A stretch of 32,795 bases of DNA from Desulfobacterales bacterium (GTDB taxonomy: Bacteria; Desulfobacterota; Desulfobacteria; Desulfobacterales; SKZT01), in contig JAGYNR010000015.1 of the NCBI GenBank assembly GCA_018399715.1, positions 1 to 32,795 of the forward strand, given 5' to 3'. Below are positions 1 to 8,089 of the stretch, in pieces (the stretch's first letter is position 1; each line of letters begins with the position of its first letter). The position numbers and the translations under genes were made by a program. The notes beneath the pieces were generated by a model. That model did no database searches. It had not been told where the DNA came from and saw only the letters and a list, made by a program, of their open reading frames with translations.

Positions 1-1
1 G

Positions 2-3000
2 GATACAGAAACCCTGGAGTTAAAATCCCAGCTTTTGCCGTATTGCTTTGTACCGTGGCGCCTTTCCTGGGAACCGAATTGGCAGTATTTAGCTCTGGAA
101 AAGATAGCCTCCGATCCAACGCAGATGATTTTCGGACAGGTAGTTCATGGTGGCGTCATAACAAATCTGATTCAAAAATTTCAAATGACGCCGTCTTCAG
201 TCATTGGATATAGCCTGGGAGAGTCTGCCGGATTATTTGCCATGAAAGCCTGGCCGGAACGGGGAGAAATGCTGGTACGCATGCGTCGAACCGACTTGTT
301 TGCAACACAGTTGGCGGATTCCTGTGAGGCTGCCAGAAAAGCCTGGCAAATCCCCTTACAAGATACATTTCAATGGCAGGCGGTAGCTGTCAACCGGCCC
401 GCAGATATGGTTCAAAAGGTTATAAACGATATTTCTCATATTCGTCTTCTGATTATCAATACACCGGAGGAATGCGTGATCGGTGGCAGGAAAGAATCGG
501 TTTCCGCTGCCATTGAAATTCTCGGGTGCAAAGCGGTATATTTGGAAGGGGTTGTTACTGTCCATTGTGATGCCGCTGAACCGGTTGCTGAAAAATATCG
601 GAATCTTCATGTGTTTCCGGTGACTCCCCCGAAAAATATTAAATTTTATAGTTGTGGGTTTGCAAAGTCCTATGAACTGTCAACCGAAACGGCTGCTGAC
701 TCAATTTTAAAACAAGCCTTGTCAGGTTTTGATTTTACCCAAACCATTCGGCAGGCTTATAACGACGGAATCCATATTTTTCTGGAAATGGGGCCGCATG
801 CCTCCTGCACCCGCATGATTCAAACCATCTTGAAAGATCAGCCACATCTGGCGATTTCAGCCAGTCTTCGGGGAGAACCAGAATCGCTTTCCATATTGAA
901 ATTTTTGAGTGCAATGATTGCTGAACGGCTCCCTGTGAGCCTGGATTGGCTATATGGAAACACTTTTGTCTGCGGCGTTGACGTCCAAATTGGCGCGGAT
1001 ACTCAAACTGATACTCAATATCAACAACTATGTCAGAAATGGATAACGGTACCTATCGGAGGATTTTTTTCAGACCATATGCCGATGATGCCTTCGAAGC
1101 GTTATGAAAAAAAAGTACAAACTGCGGTTCCCGGAAGTATAAATATGGACGCACCATTTGTCGGTTTGATTGACACCTTAACCAAAACCACAAAAATGAA
1201 CGCAGATGTTCATCGGAAGTTTTTAGATTTTTCGGAGGAATCCGGCAACGTATGTGTCCGTATATTCGGTCTTCAGACACGTATTTTGGAAACCATGTTT
1301 CAAAAAGAAACTGTTGGCTTCGTTGAAAAAAATTTGAACTCCGAGCTGCTTGATAATCATCAGAAGGATACCGTTGATCGTTTTCAGGCATCTTCTGAGC
1401 CCCTGGTTTTTGACCGAAACATGTGTCTGGAATTTGCTATCGGTTCCGTTGAGAAAGTCTTAGGGCCTGAATTTGCCGAGGTGGATACTTACAAAGCCAG
1501 GGTTCGTTTGCCCGATGAGCCGCTTATGCTGGTGGATCGGATACTTTCGGTTGAAGGTGAAAAAAGGTCTTTGGGGTCCGGACGGGTGGTTACCGAACAT
1601 GATGTTTTACCAGATGCCTGGTATTTAGATGGTGGAAGAGCACCGGTATGCATTTCTGTTGAAGCCGGTCAGGCTGACCTGTTTCTTTGCTCCTACCTGG
1701 GGATCGATTTGGCGGTAAAAGGGGAAAGAACCTATCGTCTTCTGGATGCTGTCGTTGAATTTCACCGGGGGTTACCCATGCCCGGTGATGTCATCCGGTA
1801 TTTCATTGAAGTGGAAAGATTTGTCCGGCACGGGGATACCTATCTTTTTTTCTTTAATTTTGAAGGGTATATTGATGATGCGCTGTTGATTACCATGCAA
1901 GATGGTTGTGCCGGTTTTTTTACCGAAGAAGAGATTCAAAATTCAGGTGGAATTATTCTCAAAGGGGAAGAAACTGCCCCGATTCCCGGGAAAAAACCGG
2001 ATACCCCGATCATCAATATAACTTTTCCATCAGGACCGGAAACATATGATGAACACCAAATAGAGGCACTTAGACATGGTGACCTGGAAAGCTGTTTTGG
2101 TTCTCAGTTTAAACATCTAAAACCGGCAAAATCCTTGTGGCTTCCCGGTGGCAGAATGAAATTGATTCACCGGGTGTTAACACTTGATCCGAAAGGCGGC
2201 AGATTCGGCTTGGGAATGATCCGTGCGGAAGCCGATATTCATCCGGATGACTGGTTTCTTACCTGTCATTTCATGGATGACATGGTGATGCCGGGAACCC
2301 TTATGTATGAATGCTGCGCCCATACGTTACGGATATTGCTTCAAAGAATCGGGTGGGTTACGAATAAGGCCGGTGTTTGCTATGAGCCGGTAATTGGGGT
2401 GAAAAGTCGTCTCAAATGCCGGGGACCGGTTACCCCGAAAACCCGCCACGTCATCTATGAGGTCTTTTTAAAGGAAATCGGTTATAATCCGGAACCGTAT
2501 GTGATTGCCGATGCACTGATGAAAGCTGATGGACGGGCGATTGTCAGGTTCGAAAACATGAGTATGAAAATGACCAATCTTTCCATAGAAGAGATCAAAG
2601 CGTTTTGGACACAGAAAACGACTCCGGAAAGCCTGCCAGCACAAATTGAAAAAAAGCCGGTTTTATACGGACGGGACAAAATTTTAGCGTTTGCGGCCGG
2701 AAAGCCATCAGAGGCATTTGGTGAACCCTACAAGGTGTTCGATCATGATCGGGTGATTGCCCGGTTACCCAGACCCCCCTACTCTTTCATGGACCGGGTG
2801 ACTTATATTGAACCAGACCCATGGATTTTAAAGCCAGATGGCTGGATCGAGGCGGAGTATGACATGCCCCCTGATGCCTGGTATTACAGGGCTGATGGTG
2901 GCATCGCATTGCCGTTTTGTATTCTCCTGGAAATTGCGCTTCAGCCTTGTGGCTGGCTGGCAGCGTATGCCGGATCAGCATTAAGAAGCGAAAAGGATTT

Positions 3001-3802
3001 GAAATTTAGGAATCTGGGAGGAACCGGGATGGTGGTGTGCGAAATTTTTCCTGAAAACGGACCATTGAATATTCGCTGCCGCATGAAAAAGGTTTCCGAA
3101 GTCGAAGATATGATTATTGAGCATTTCGATTTTATATTGCAGCAAAAAGGACAGATCGTTTATAAGGGTGAGACGTATTTTGGTTTTTTTACAGTCGAGG
3201 CCTTGAAACAACAAGTGGGAATCCGCAATGTTGAAACATCCGAAGCTTATCCCTTGGAAAAGGAACTTTCAAAAAATGAATCTTACCTCCTGGAGGTCAA
3301 AGCCCCTTATTTTCCTAATGATCCTGATGAAAAAGCAACGCCGAACACATCTCTTGCCATGCCGTCAAAAGCGCTTTTAATGGTCGATGAGATCGAAACA
3401 TATATCCCGGATGGCGGTCCCGCGGGTCTGGGCTTTATCCGGGGGAAAAAAAGGGTAGATCCAAAAGAGTGGTTTTTTAAGGCACATTTTTATCAGGATC
3501 CGGTCTGTCCGGGCAGCCTGGGAATTGAATCATTTATTCAATTGATCAAGTTTATTGCGTTGAAAAAGTGGCCTTGGTTAAAGCATACTCACCGTTTCGG
3601 AACCATGACAAATGTTTGTCACACCTGGATATATCGCGGCCAGATTATTCCGGAAAACAAAACCGTTTCGGTAGATGGTTGGATAACCCAGGTTCAAGAG
3701 GACCCATTTCCCACCATTCTTGCCGATGGGCGTTTAAAAATCGATGGTCTTTACATTTATAAAATGGAAAGTTTTGGAATTATCCTGCAACCTGTGGGGT
3801 GA
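2..3802 (+). CDS. Pfa-type lipid/polyketide synthase, C-terminal part (AT + four FabA-like hotdog domains); 5' end outside window
   Basis: The reading frame is open from base 2, so the gene starts before the window and no start codon is assigned. An acyltransferase domain fills about residues 1-320, with a GYSLGE active-site motif (Ser codon 212-214) and a candidate catalytic His in TVHCDA (563-565). Four FabA-like hotdog domains follow, at about nt 1410-1980, 2090-2600, 2690-3220 and 3340-3790. The first pair closely resembles the DH1-DH2 pair of PfaC from polyunsaturated fatty acid synthases (residues such as RVRLP, DAWYLDGG, SYLGID; then WYF/WFL-x-CHF). The second and fourth keep the dehydratase His (codons 2267-2269 and 3485-3487, in CHFMDD and AHFYQD contexts); the first and third have DAWY instead and look like non-catalytic partners. 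The missing N-terminal part would be expected to carry ketosynthase domains. The likely role is iterative building of a long acyl chain in the cytoplasm. The product is unknown. It precedes OleA and OleB homologues on the same strand. Confidence 0.88.
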   Translation, partial: DTETLELKSQLLPYCFVPWRLSWEPNWQYLALEKIASDPTQMIFGQVVHGGVITNLIQKFQMTPSSVIGYSLGESAGLFAMKAWPERGEMLVRMRRTDLFATQLADSCEAARKAWQIPLQDTFQWQAVAVNRPADMVQKVINDISHIRLLIINTPEECVIGGRKESVSAAIEILGCKAVYLEGVVTVHCDAAEPVAEKYRNLHVFPVTPPKNIKFYSCGFAKSYELSTETAADSILKQALSGFDFTQTIRQAYNDGIHIFLEMGPHASCTRMIQTILKDQPHLAISASLRGEPESLSILKFLSAMIAERLPVSLDWLYGNTFVCGVDVQIGADTQTDTQYQQLCQKWITVPIGGFFSDHMPMMPSKRYEKKVQTAVPGSINMDAPFVGLIDTLTKTTKMNADVHRKFLDFSEESGNVCVRIFGLQTRILETMFQKETVGFVEKNLNSELLDNHQKDTVDRFQASSEPLVFDRNMCLEFAIGSVEKVLGPEFAEVDTYKARVRLPDEPLMLVDRILSVEGEKRSLGSGRVVTEHDVLPDAWYLDGGRAPVCISVEAGQADLFLCSYLGIDLAVKGERTYRLLDAVVEFHRGLPMPGDVIRYFIEVERFVRHGDTYLFFFNFEGYIDDALLITMQDGCAGFFTEEEIQNSGGIILKGEETAPIPGKKPDTPIINITFPSGPETYDEHQIEALRHGDLESCFGSQFKHLKPAKSLWLPGGRMKLIHRVLTLDPKGGRFGLGMIRAEADIHPDDWFLTCHFMDDMVMPGTLMYECCAHTLRILLQRIGWVTNKAGVCYEPVIGVKSRLKCRGPVTPKTRHVIYEVFLKEIGYNPEPYVIADALMKADGRAIVRFENMSMKMTNLSIEEIKAFWTQKTTPESLPAQIEKKPVLYGRDKILAFAAGKPSEAFGEPYKVFDHDRVIARLPRPPYSFMDRVTYIEPDPWILKPDGWIEAEYDMPPDAWYYRADGGIALPFCILLEIALQPCGWLAAYAGSALRSEKDLKFRNLGGTGMVVCEIFPENGPLNIRCRMKKVSEVEDMIIEHFDFILQQKGQIVYKGETYFGFFTVEALKQQVGIRNVETSEAYPLEKELSKNESYLLEVKAPYFPNDPDEKATPNTSLAMPSKALLMVDEIETYIPDGGPAGLGFIRGKKRVDPKEWFFKAHFYQDPVCPGSLGIESFIQLIKFIALKKWPWLKHTHRFGTMTNVCHTWIYRGQIIPENKTVSVDGWITQVQEDPFPTILADGRLKIDGLYIYKMESFGIILQPVG

Positions 3803-3830
3803 ACCAGAACCATAACATTTTGGTTTTTTT
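3802..3830 (+). terminator. weak intrinsic terminator-like hairpin after the lipid synthase gene
   Basis: An 8 bp stem with one mismatch (AACCAGAA at 3802-3809 against TTTTGGTT at 3818-3825) is followed by a T run to 3830. It begins at the stop codon of the megasynthase gene. The stem is AT-rich, so it may only partly separate this gene from the oleA-like gene 40 bases further on. Confidence 0.3.
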
Positions 3831-3870
3831 GATACAGCAAAAATGTTTATACAGTGATTAGTAAAAAGCT

Positions 3871-4911
3871 ATGTTGTTTTCAAACCCTTACATTGATACA
3901 TTCGGTTACGAACTGGCACCCAACGTGGTGACATCAGAGGATATTGAAGAAAAGCTGGCATCTCTTTACGAGGCTATCCATATTAAAAAGGGACAACTGG
4001 AATTTATGACGGGTATCCGGGAGCGACGGTTTTGGGACCCGGATTTTAAGATGAGTCAGGGCGCCATCCTGGCTGGTGAAAAAGCAATCGAGGCCTCCGG
4101 GATCGATCGCGATAACATCGGCATGCTTATTTATGCCGGTGTGTGTCGGGATAACCTTGAACCGGCTACTGCTTCTGTGGTTGCCGATGGCCTTAAGCTG
4201 GGACACAATGCCCATGTTTATGACATTTCCAACGCGTGTTTAGGCATACTCAACGGTATGATTCAGGTAGGCAATGCCATTGAATTGGGTCAGATTCGTT
4301 CCGGATTGGTTGTATCCTGCGAGTCGTCGCGACAAATTGTCGAACTTACCATCGAAAAGCTTCGGAAATCCAGAGACATGGAGCTTTTCAAAAAAGCTAT
4401 TGCTACACTGACCGGGGGGTCTGGTGCAGTGGCGGTTCTTTTGACAGACAAAACCTTAACCAGAAAGAATCATCGTCTGATAGGCGGTGTGGTGAAAAAC
4501 GCAGTTGAGCACCACAGACTTTGCAGGTGGGGACCGGATATGGGAATTCCCTCAACTGTACCTCAGGTCATGGAGACTGATTCGGTAGGTGTTTTGAAAA
4601 ACGGGGTTAAACTGGGTATTGAAACATTTGCAGCATTTAAGAAAATCCTGAAGCTTAATGATGACAAACCCGATAAAATCATCTGCCACCAGGTGGGGGC
4701 GACGCATCAGCGAACAATTTTAAATTCCTTGGGCATCAGTGAGGAAAAAGATTTTTCAACCTATCGATTTCTGGGCAATATTGGTACCGTTTCACTTCCG
4801 ATTACTGCAGCAATTGCTGCTGAGCGGGATTTTTTTTGTGAAAGAGACCTGGTGGGTTTTCTGGGCATCGGAAGCGGATTGAACTGTCTGATGCTGGCTG
4901 TAAAATGGTAG
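3871..4911 (+). CDS. oleA: OleA-type thiolase-fold condensing enzyme (annotated often as 3-oxoacyl-ACP synthase III)
   Basis: OleA enzymes join two fatty acyl-CoAs head to head to give a 2-alkyl-3-ketoacid, the first step to long-chain olefins. The 346-residue protein has the thiolase triad: Cys123 (ISNACLG), His273 (ICHQVG) and Asn303 (LGNIGT). Glu97 (NLEPAT) lies 26 residues before the Cys, the same spacing as the catalytic Glu117/Cys143 of Xanthomonas OleA, which separates OleA from FabH. The His-Asn spacing of 30 also matches. The start ATG at 3871 has only a weak ribosome site. It lies 68 bases after the lipid synthase and 12 bases before the oleB-like gene, so the substrate is plausibly the long acyl chain made by the synthase. 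A FabH-like or other KAS III role is the alternative. Confidence 0.82.
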   Translation: MLFSNPYIDTFGYELAPNVVTSEDIEEKLASLYEAIHIKKGQLEFMTGIRERRFWDPDFKMSQGAILAGEKAIEASGIDRDNIGMLIYAGVCRDNLEPATASVVADGLKLGHNAHVYDISNACLGILNGMIQVGNAIELGQIRSGLVVSCESSRQIVELTIEKLRKSRDMELFKKAIATLTGGSGAVAVLLTDKTLTRKNHRLIGGVVKNAVEHHRLCRWGPDMGIPSTVPQVMETDSVGVLKNGVKLGIETFAAFKKILKLNDDKPDKIICHQVGATHQRTILNSLGISEEKDFSTYRFLGNIGTVSLPITAAIAAERDFFCERDLVGFLGIGSGLNCLMLAVKW

Positions 4912-4923
4912 CCTAAATGGGGA

Positions 4924-5892
4924 ATGAACAACCAAATGGTTAACGAAGCTGACAGATTAGGGGGACGAAAAGGGAGAAAGAATAAATCATTCGACAGGAA
5001 AAGTTCCAGGCCGATCGATATTTCATCCTTTAAACACCTTTATCCTTTTTCTTCCCATTACATGAATATCCGTGGTCTGAAATATCACTATGTTGATGAG
5101 GGGGCTGGAGAACCGCTTATGATGGTGCATGGGAACCCGACGTGGTCTTTTTATTTCCGTAAGCTTATCAAGGCGTTCTCCCCCTGTTATAGAACCCTGG
5201 CGCCGGATCATATTGGATGCGGACTTTCTGAAAAGCCGGATGAAAAGCAGTATGACTTCAGGCTGAAAAGCAGGGTGGAAGATCTGGAGACATTTTTAAG
5301 CCGTCTGAAACCTAAAGGAAAGCTCAACCTGATCCTTCATGACTGGGGAGGTATTATTGGAATGGCTTATGCCGTACGGTACCCGGATCAAATCGGGCGG
5401 ATTATCATTTTAAACACCTCAGCGTTTTTCCCTCCGCAGGGCAAACCGCTGCCCTGGCAACTGAAATTAGTGAGAAATTTGCCTTTTATATCAAGACCTG
5501 CCGTGCAGGGATTAAATGTATTCGCATTGGGGGCATTGATAATGGCATCGAAAAAAAAGCTTTCGAGGTCGGTCAAAAAAGGTCTTGTCGCGCCTTATAA
5601 CTCATGGAATAATCGATTGTCCACGTTTAAGTTTGTCCAGGATATCCCTTTAGTTGCAACTGATCCCAGTCATCGCATCGTACAACATACCCAGGAAAAT
5701 CTTAGCCGGTTAAAGGAAAAACCTATGCTCATCTGCTGGGGGATGAAAGATTTTGTGTTTGACAGCGATTATCTTGCAATGTGGAGCCAACTATTTCCAA
5801 ACGCTCAAATTTGCCGGTTTTGGGATGCTGGTCACTATGTACTTGAGGATGCTCCCGATAGAATTATTGAAGCCATTGGCCATTTTTTGTAA
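4924..5892 (+). CDS. oleB: OleB-type alpha/beta hydrolase (haloalkane-dehalogenase-like)
   Basis: OleB proteins are alpha/beta hydrolases that decarboxylate the beta-lactone made by OleC to a cis-olefin. This 322-residue protein has an HGNPTW motif (69-74), nucleophile Asp140 in LILHDWGG, a candidate acid Asp276 in WGMKDF and catalytic His304 in DAGHYV. Asp as nucleophile followed by Trp is the haloalkane dehalogenase/OleB signature rather than a serine esterase. The first 35 or so residues are a basic tail not usual in the family; the upstream GGGGA sits almost against the ATG at 4924, so a start at Met5 (4936) is also possible. It is 12 bases behind oleA and is followed by a palindrome, not by oleC or oleD. 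A true dehalogenase or epoxide hydrolase activity cannot be excluded from sequence alone. Confidence 0.8.
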   Translation: MNNQMVNEADRLGGRKGRKNKSFDRKSSRPIDISSFKHLYPFSSHYMNIRGLKYHYVDEGAGEPLMMVHGNPTWSFYFRKLIKAFSPCYRTLAPDHIGCGLSEKPDEKQYDFRLKSRVEDLETFLSRLKPKGKLNLILHDWGGIIGMAYAVRYPDQIGRIIILNTSAFFPPQGKPLPWQLKLVRNLPFISRPAVQGLNVFALGALIMASKKKLSRSVKKGLVAPYNSWNNRLSTFKFVQDIPLVATDPSHRIVQHTQENLSRLKEKPMLICWGMKDFVFDSDYLAMWSQLFPNAQICRFWDAGHYVLEDAPDRIIEAIGHFL

Positions 5893-5898
5893 ATCATA

Positions 5899-5953
5899 TT
5901 GTATTTAGTGCCTGAACGAAAACTAGGATTTTTCGTTCAGGCACTAAATACAA
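5899..5953. repeat. perfect 24 bp palindromic repeat (family shared with 32608-32648 and 19401-19545)
   Basis: The arms 5899-5922 and 5930-5953 are perfectly complementary over 24 bp around a 7 base loop. The core TAGTGCCTGAACGAAAA is found again downstream of glgA and, diverged, in the norQ-TraB gap. It lies 6 bases after the oleB stop. It would fold strongly in RNA and could stop or protect the oleAB transcript, but its dispersal points to a REP- or MITE-like repeat rather than a dedicated terminator. Confidence 0.85.
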
Positions 5954-5979
5954 TTGTGTTGGTATCGCCGGCTAGCTTC

Positions 5980-6008
5980 TTGACATATTGTTAGATTTTA
6001 TCTATCGT
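5980..6008 (+). promoter_or_regulatory. candidate sigma70 promoter for minC
   Basis: A perfect -35 hexamer TTGACA (5980-5985) is followed after 17 bases by TATCGT (6003-6008), which matches four of six consensus -10 bases. It lies about 90 bases before the minC ATG and after the oleB palindrome, consistent with minCDE being a separate transcription unit. This is a sequence match only. Confidence 0.45.
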
Positions 6009-6095
6009 GTTTAATATTATTGGAGATCTTTAAATAATCAATTAGATCATGCGGTTATTTTTTAATTTATTGTTTTTAAAGGACGTTATCTATAA

Positions 6096-6818
6096 ATGGG
6101 AGTTAACAAAATAACATCTGAAAGTCGTCCTGCTGCTCGTTTGAGTCGTCCTGCTGCTCGTTTGAAAGGTGTCGGCGACAGTCTTTGGGTGGTTATAGAT
6201 CCACAATTACCACTAGATACATTAAAGGATGAATTGACGCAGATGTTTAGTCGTCTCAATTATCTGACCATCAGCATGCCGGTAGTGTTAGATACCGGTA
6301 AAAATGGTGAGCACGAGAGCCTGATCAAAAATCTGGGAGAATTTTTAAAGGAAAAATTCAATGTCGGAGAAGTATCCAGTTCTCCCAATAATCGTTCTGA
6401 TACTGAAAAACGGGTTCGGACACGGGATATGGAACGCTCCTGGAAAAATTACCGAAGTGATGTTCTGATGATGGCTGGAAGAGTTCGTTCCGGGCAGATG
6501 ATAACGGCAAAAAAGCATTTGATATTATTGGGGGATGTAAATCCGGGAGGACAAGTATCAGCAGGGGGTGATATTTTAATAATGGGCAGTTTGGCCGGGA
6601 CAGCATCTGCAGGACAGGAAGGAAATGAGTCGGCGATTATTCTGGCTCTTGATTTCAAACCCACCCAAGTGCAAATTGCAGGTATTGTGGCAGCTGGCGC
6701 TTCAGCAGTCTCGACAAAATTTCCGGAATACGCGTATGTTGAAAACGGTCAAATTGTAGTGGAGAATTATTTGAGTGCAAATCCATTTGCCCGAATGCCA
6801 TGGCCTAAGATCCGCTAA
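6096..6818 (+). CDS. minC: septum site-determining protein MinC
   Basis: MinC inhibits FtsZ ring assembly away from midcell and is recruited to the membrane by MinD. The 240-residue protein has an N-terminal MinC_N region (about 22-100), then a charged linker and the C-terminal beta-helix domain (about 125-230) with the typical HLILLGDVNPGGQV and GDILIMGSLAGTA features. An AAAGGA ribosome site lies about 13 bases before the ATG. It is the first gene of a minC-minD-minE set. Oddly, residues 10-23 are a perfect tandem 7-residue duplication (SRPAARL twice) just before the MinC_N fold. Confidence 0.95.
   Translation: MGVNKITSESRPAARLSRPAARLKGVGDSLWVVIDPQLPLDTLKDELTQMFSRLNYLTISMPVVLDTGKNGEHESLIKNLGEFLKEKFNVGEVSSSPNNRSDTEKRVRTRDMERSWKNYRSDVLMMAGRVRSGQMITAKKHLILLGDVNPGGQVSAGGDILIMGSLAGTASAGQEGNESAIILALDFKPTQVQIAGIVAAGASAVSTKFPEYAYVENGQIVVENYLSANPFARMPWPKIR
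6123..6164 (+). repeat. 21 bp perfect tandem duplication inside minC
   Basis: Two identical 21-base units, 6123-6143 and 6144-6164, encode SRPAARL twice. Because the unit is a multiple of three the reading frame is kept. The lack of any difference between the copies suggests recent slippage. Confidence 0.95.
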
Positions 6819-6836
6819 TTCAAAAAGCGGATTTTT
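6810..6836 (+). terminator. weak hairpin with short T run at the minC 3' end
   Basis: ATCCGC (6810-6815) pairs with GCGGAT (6827-6832) over an 11 base loop that contains the minC stop codon, and a short run of T follows. A 6 bp stem is marginal. It might tune minC relative to minD expression rather than end transcription. Confidence 0.3.
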
Positions 6837-6853
6837 CAGCAATTCTAATTTTG
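6837..6853. repeat. solitary end of the 17347-17516 mobile element
   Basis: The 17 bases here are identical to the outermost 17 bases of the terminal inverted repeat at 17347. No matching opposite end was found nearby. It occupies most of the minC-minD spacer and may be a solo remnant of the element. Confidence 0.5.
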
Positions 6854-6884
6854 TGAGAACTACTTACCATAAAAGAGGTGCCAA

Positions 6885-7682
6885 TTGGAAGGAAAAGTTA
6901 TAGTCGTTACATCTGGAAAAGGGGGAGTGGGGAAAACAACTGCTACTGCTTCCCTGGGCTCGGCCTTGGCCCTGGAGGGCAAAAAGGTCGTAGTGGTGGA
7001 CATGGATATTGGCTTGAGAAACCTTGATGTTGTTATGGGGCTCGAAAACCGGATTGTTTTTAATCTTATTGATGCAGTTACCGGAAAATGCAAGCTTCAG
7101 CAGGCAGCCATCAAAGACAGAAAAATTGATAACCTGTTTTTAATTCCGGCTTCGCAAAGTGACAACAAATCGATCATCAACGCAAGTGCAATGGAACGAT
7201 TCTGTAAAAAGCTTCGTAATGAATTTGATTTTGTTTTATTGGACTGCCCGGCGGGTATAGAGCAAGGGTTTGAAAATGCAATTGCGGGTGCTGAAGAAGC
7301 GATCGTTATTTGTACGCCGGAAGTTTCCTCTGTTCGGGATGCAGACCGGGTAATAGGTATTTTGCTGTCACGGTCTATTGTTCCCCGGTTGATGGTTAAC
7401 CGGATTGTTCCTCAACTTGTGGAAAGAGGGGATATGTTGAGCCACGAAGACGTAGTCGATGTGTTGTCTGTCGATTTGCTGGGATTGGTACCCATGGATG
7501 AACTAGTCGTCATTTCGACCAATATGGGGAATCATATCGTAATGCAGAAAGATTCTATGGCGGGGCAGGCATTCCGGCGAATCGCCATGCGGCTTAACGG
7601 CCAGGCGGATCTTCCCATTGAAGTCCCCAGAACTCAGAAAAGTTTTTGGAAAAAATTAGGAATTTTCGGAAAAAAGAAATAA
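6885..7682 (+). CDS. minD: septum site-determining ATPase MinD
   Basis: MinD is a membrane-binding ParA-type ATPase that carries MinC and is released by MinE. The 265-residue protein shows the deviant Walker A motif SGKGGVGKTT (residues 10-19), the switch region VVDMDIGLRNLD and a DCPAG Walker B segment. The C-terminus ends in a lysine-rich amphipathic helix (KSFWKKLGIFGKKK), the membrane targeting sequence. The start is taken as TTG at 6885 because the family N-terminus begins there and an AAGAGGTG ribosome site sits just upstream. minE follows 13 bases after its stop. Confidence 0.96.
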   Translation: MEGKVIVVTSGKGGVGKTTATASLGSALALEGKKVVVVDMDIGLRNLDVVMGLENRIVFNLIDAVTGKCKLQQAAIKDRKIDNLFLIPASQSDNKSIINASAMERFCKKLRNEFDFVLLDCPAGIEQGFENAIAGAEEAIVICTPEVSSVRDADRVIGILLSRSIVPRLMVNRIVPQLVERGDMLSHEDVVDVLSVDLLGLVPMDELVVISTNMGNHIVMQKDSMAGQAFRRIAMRLNGQADLPIEVPRTQKSFWKKLGIFGKKK

Positions 7683-7695
7683 AGGAGTCCATATT

Positions 7696-7965
7696 GTGGA
7701 ACCATTTTTCAGAAGGCTTTTCGGAAAGGAAAGCAGTAAGGATAAAGCAAAAAAACGGCTTAAACTGGCACTGGTATATGATAAGTTGGAAGTTTCCGAT
7801 GAAACATTGTCAAACTTGCAAAAAGATATCATTCAGGTAATCTCGAAATATTTTGTCATTAACCAGGATTCTTTAAAACTAGATATTCGCAGATCCGAGG
7901 ATTATTCCACCCTGGTGCTTAACACTCCCATTGTATCAGCCAAACATCGTGGTGTCAGCACCTGA
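7696..7965 (+). CDS. minE: cell division topological specificity factor MinE
   Basis: MinE stimulates MinD ATPase and drives the pole-to-pole oscillation that places the septum. The 89-residue length is typical. The N-terminal FFRRLFGK segment matches the membrane-binding helix, followed by the MinD-interacting KKRLKLALVYDKLEVS region and a C-terminal dimer domain with DIRRSEDYSTLVLNTPI. The start is GTG at 7696 behind a clear AAAGGAG at 7681-7687. It closes the minCDE operon. Confidence 0.93.
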   Translation: MEPFFRRLFGKESSKDKAKKRLKLALVYDKLEVSDETLSNLQKDIIQVISKYFVINQDSLKLDIRRSEDYSTLVLNTPIVSAKHRGVST

Positions 7966-8089
7966 CGGAAAATTGATGAGTGAATAAGGTTGGCAGGTAG
8001 GGGGGATTTCTCAGTTTGAACGGAATTACAATATGCTTACTTCGTCAGGATGGTGAAAATTTTTAAACTTAGATTTTAGGAGAACGGTC

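Noticed and set aside
35-37. TTG as the start of the lipid synthase
   Set aside because: The frame is open back to base 2 and TTG 35 has no ribosome site; the acyltransferase fold needs residues before it. The gene is treated as 5' truncated by the window.
5899-5953. Palindrome after oleB as an ordinary rho-independent terminator only
   Set aside because: There is no downstream T run beyond the stem and related copies occur elsewhere, so a dispersed repeat explains it better, although it may also stop transcription.
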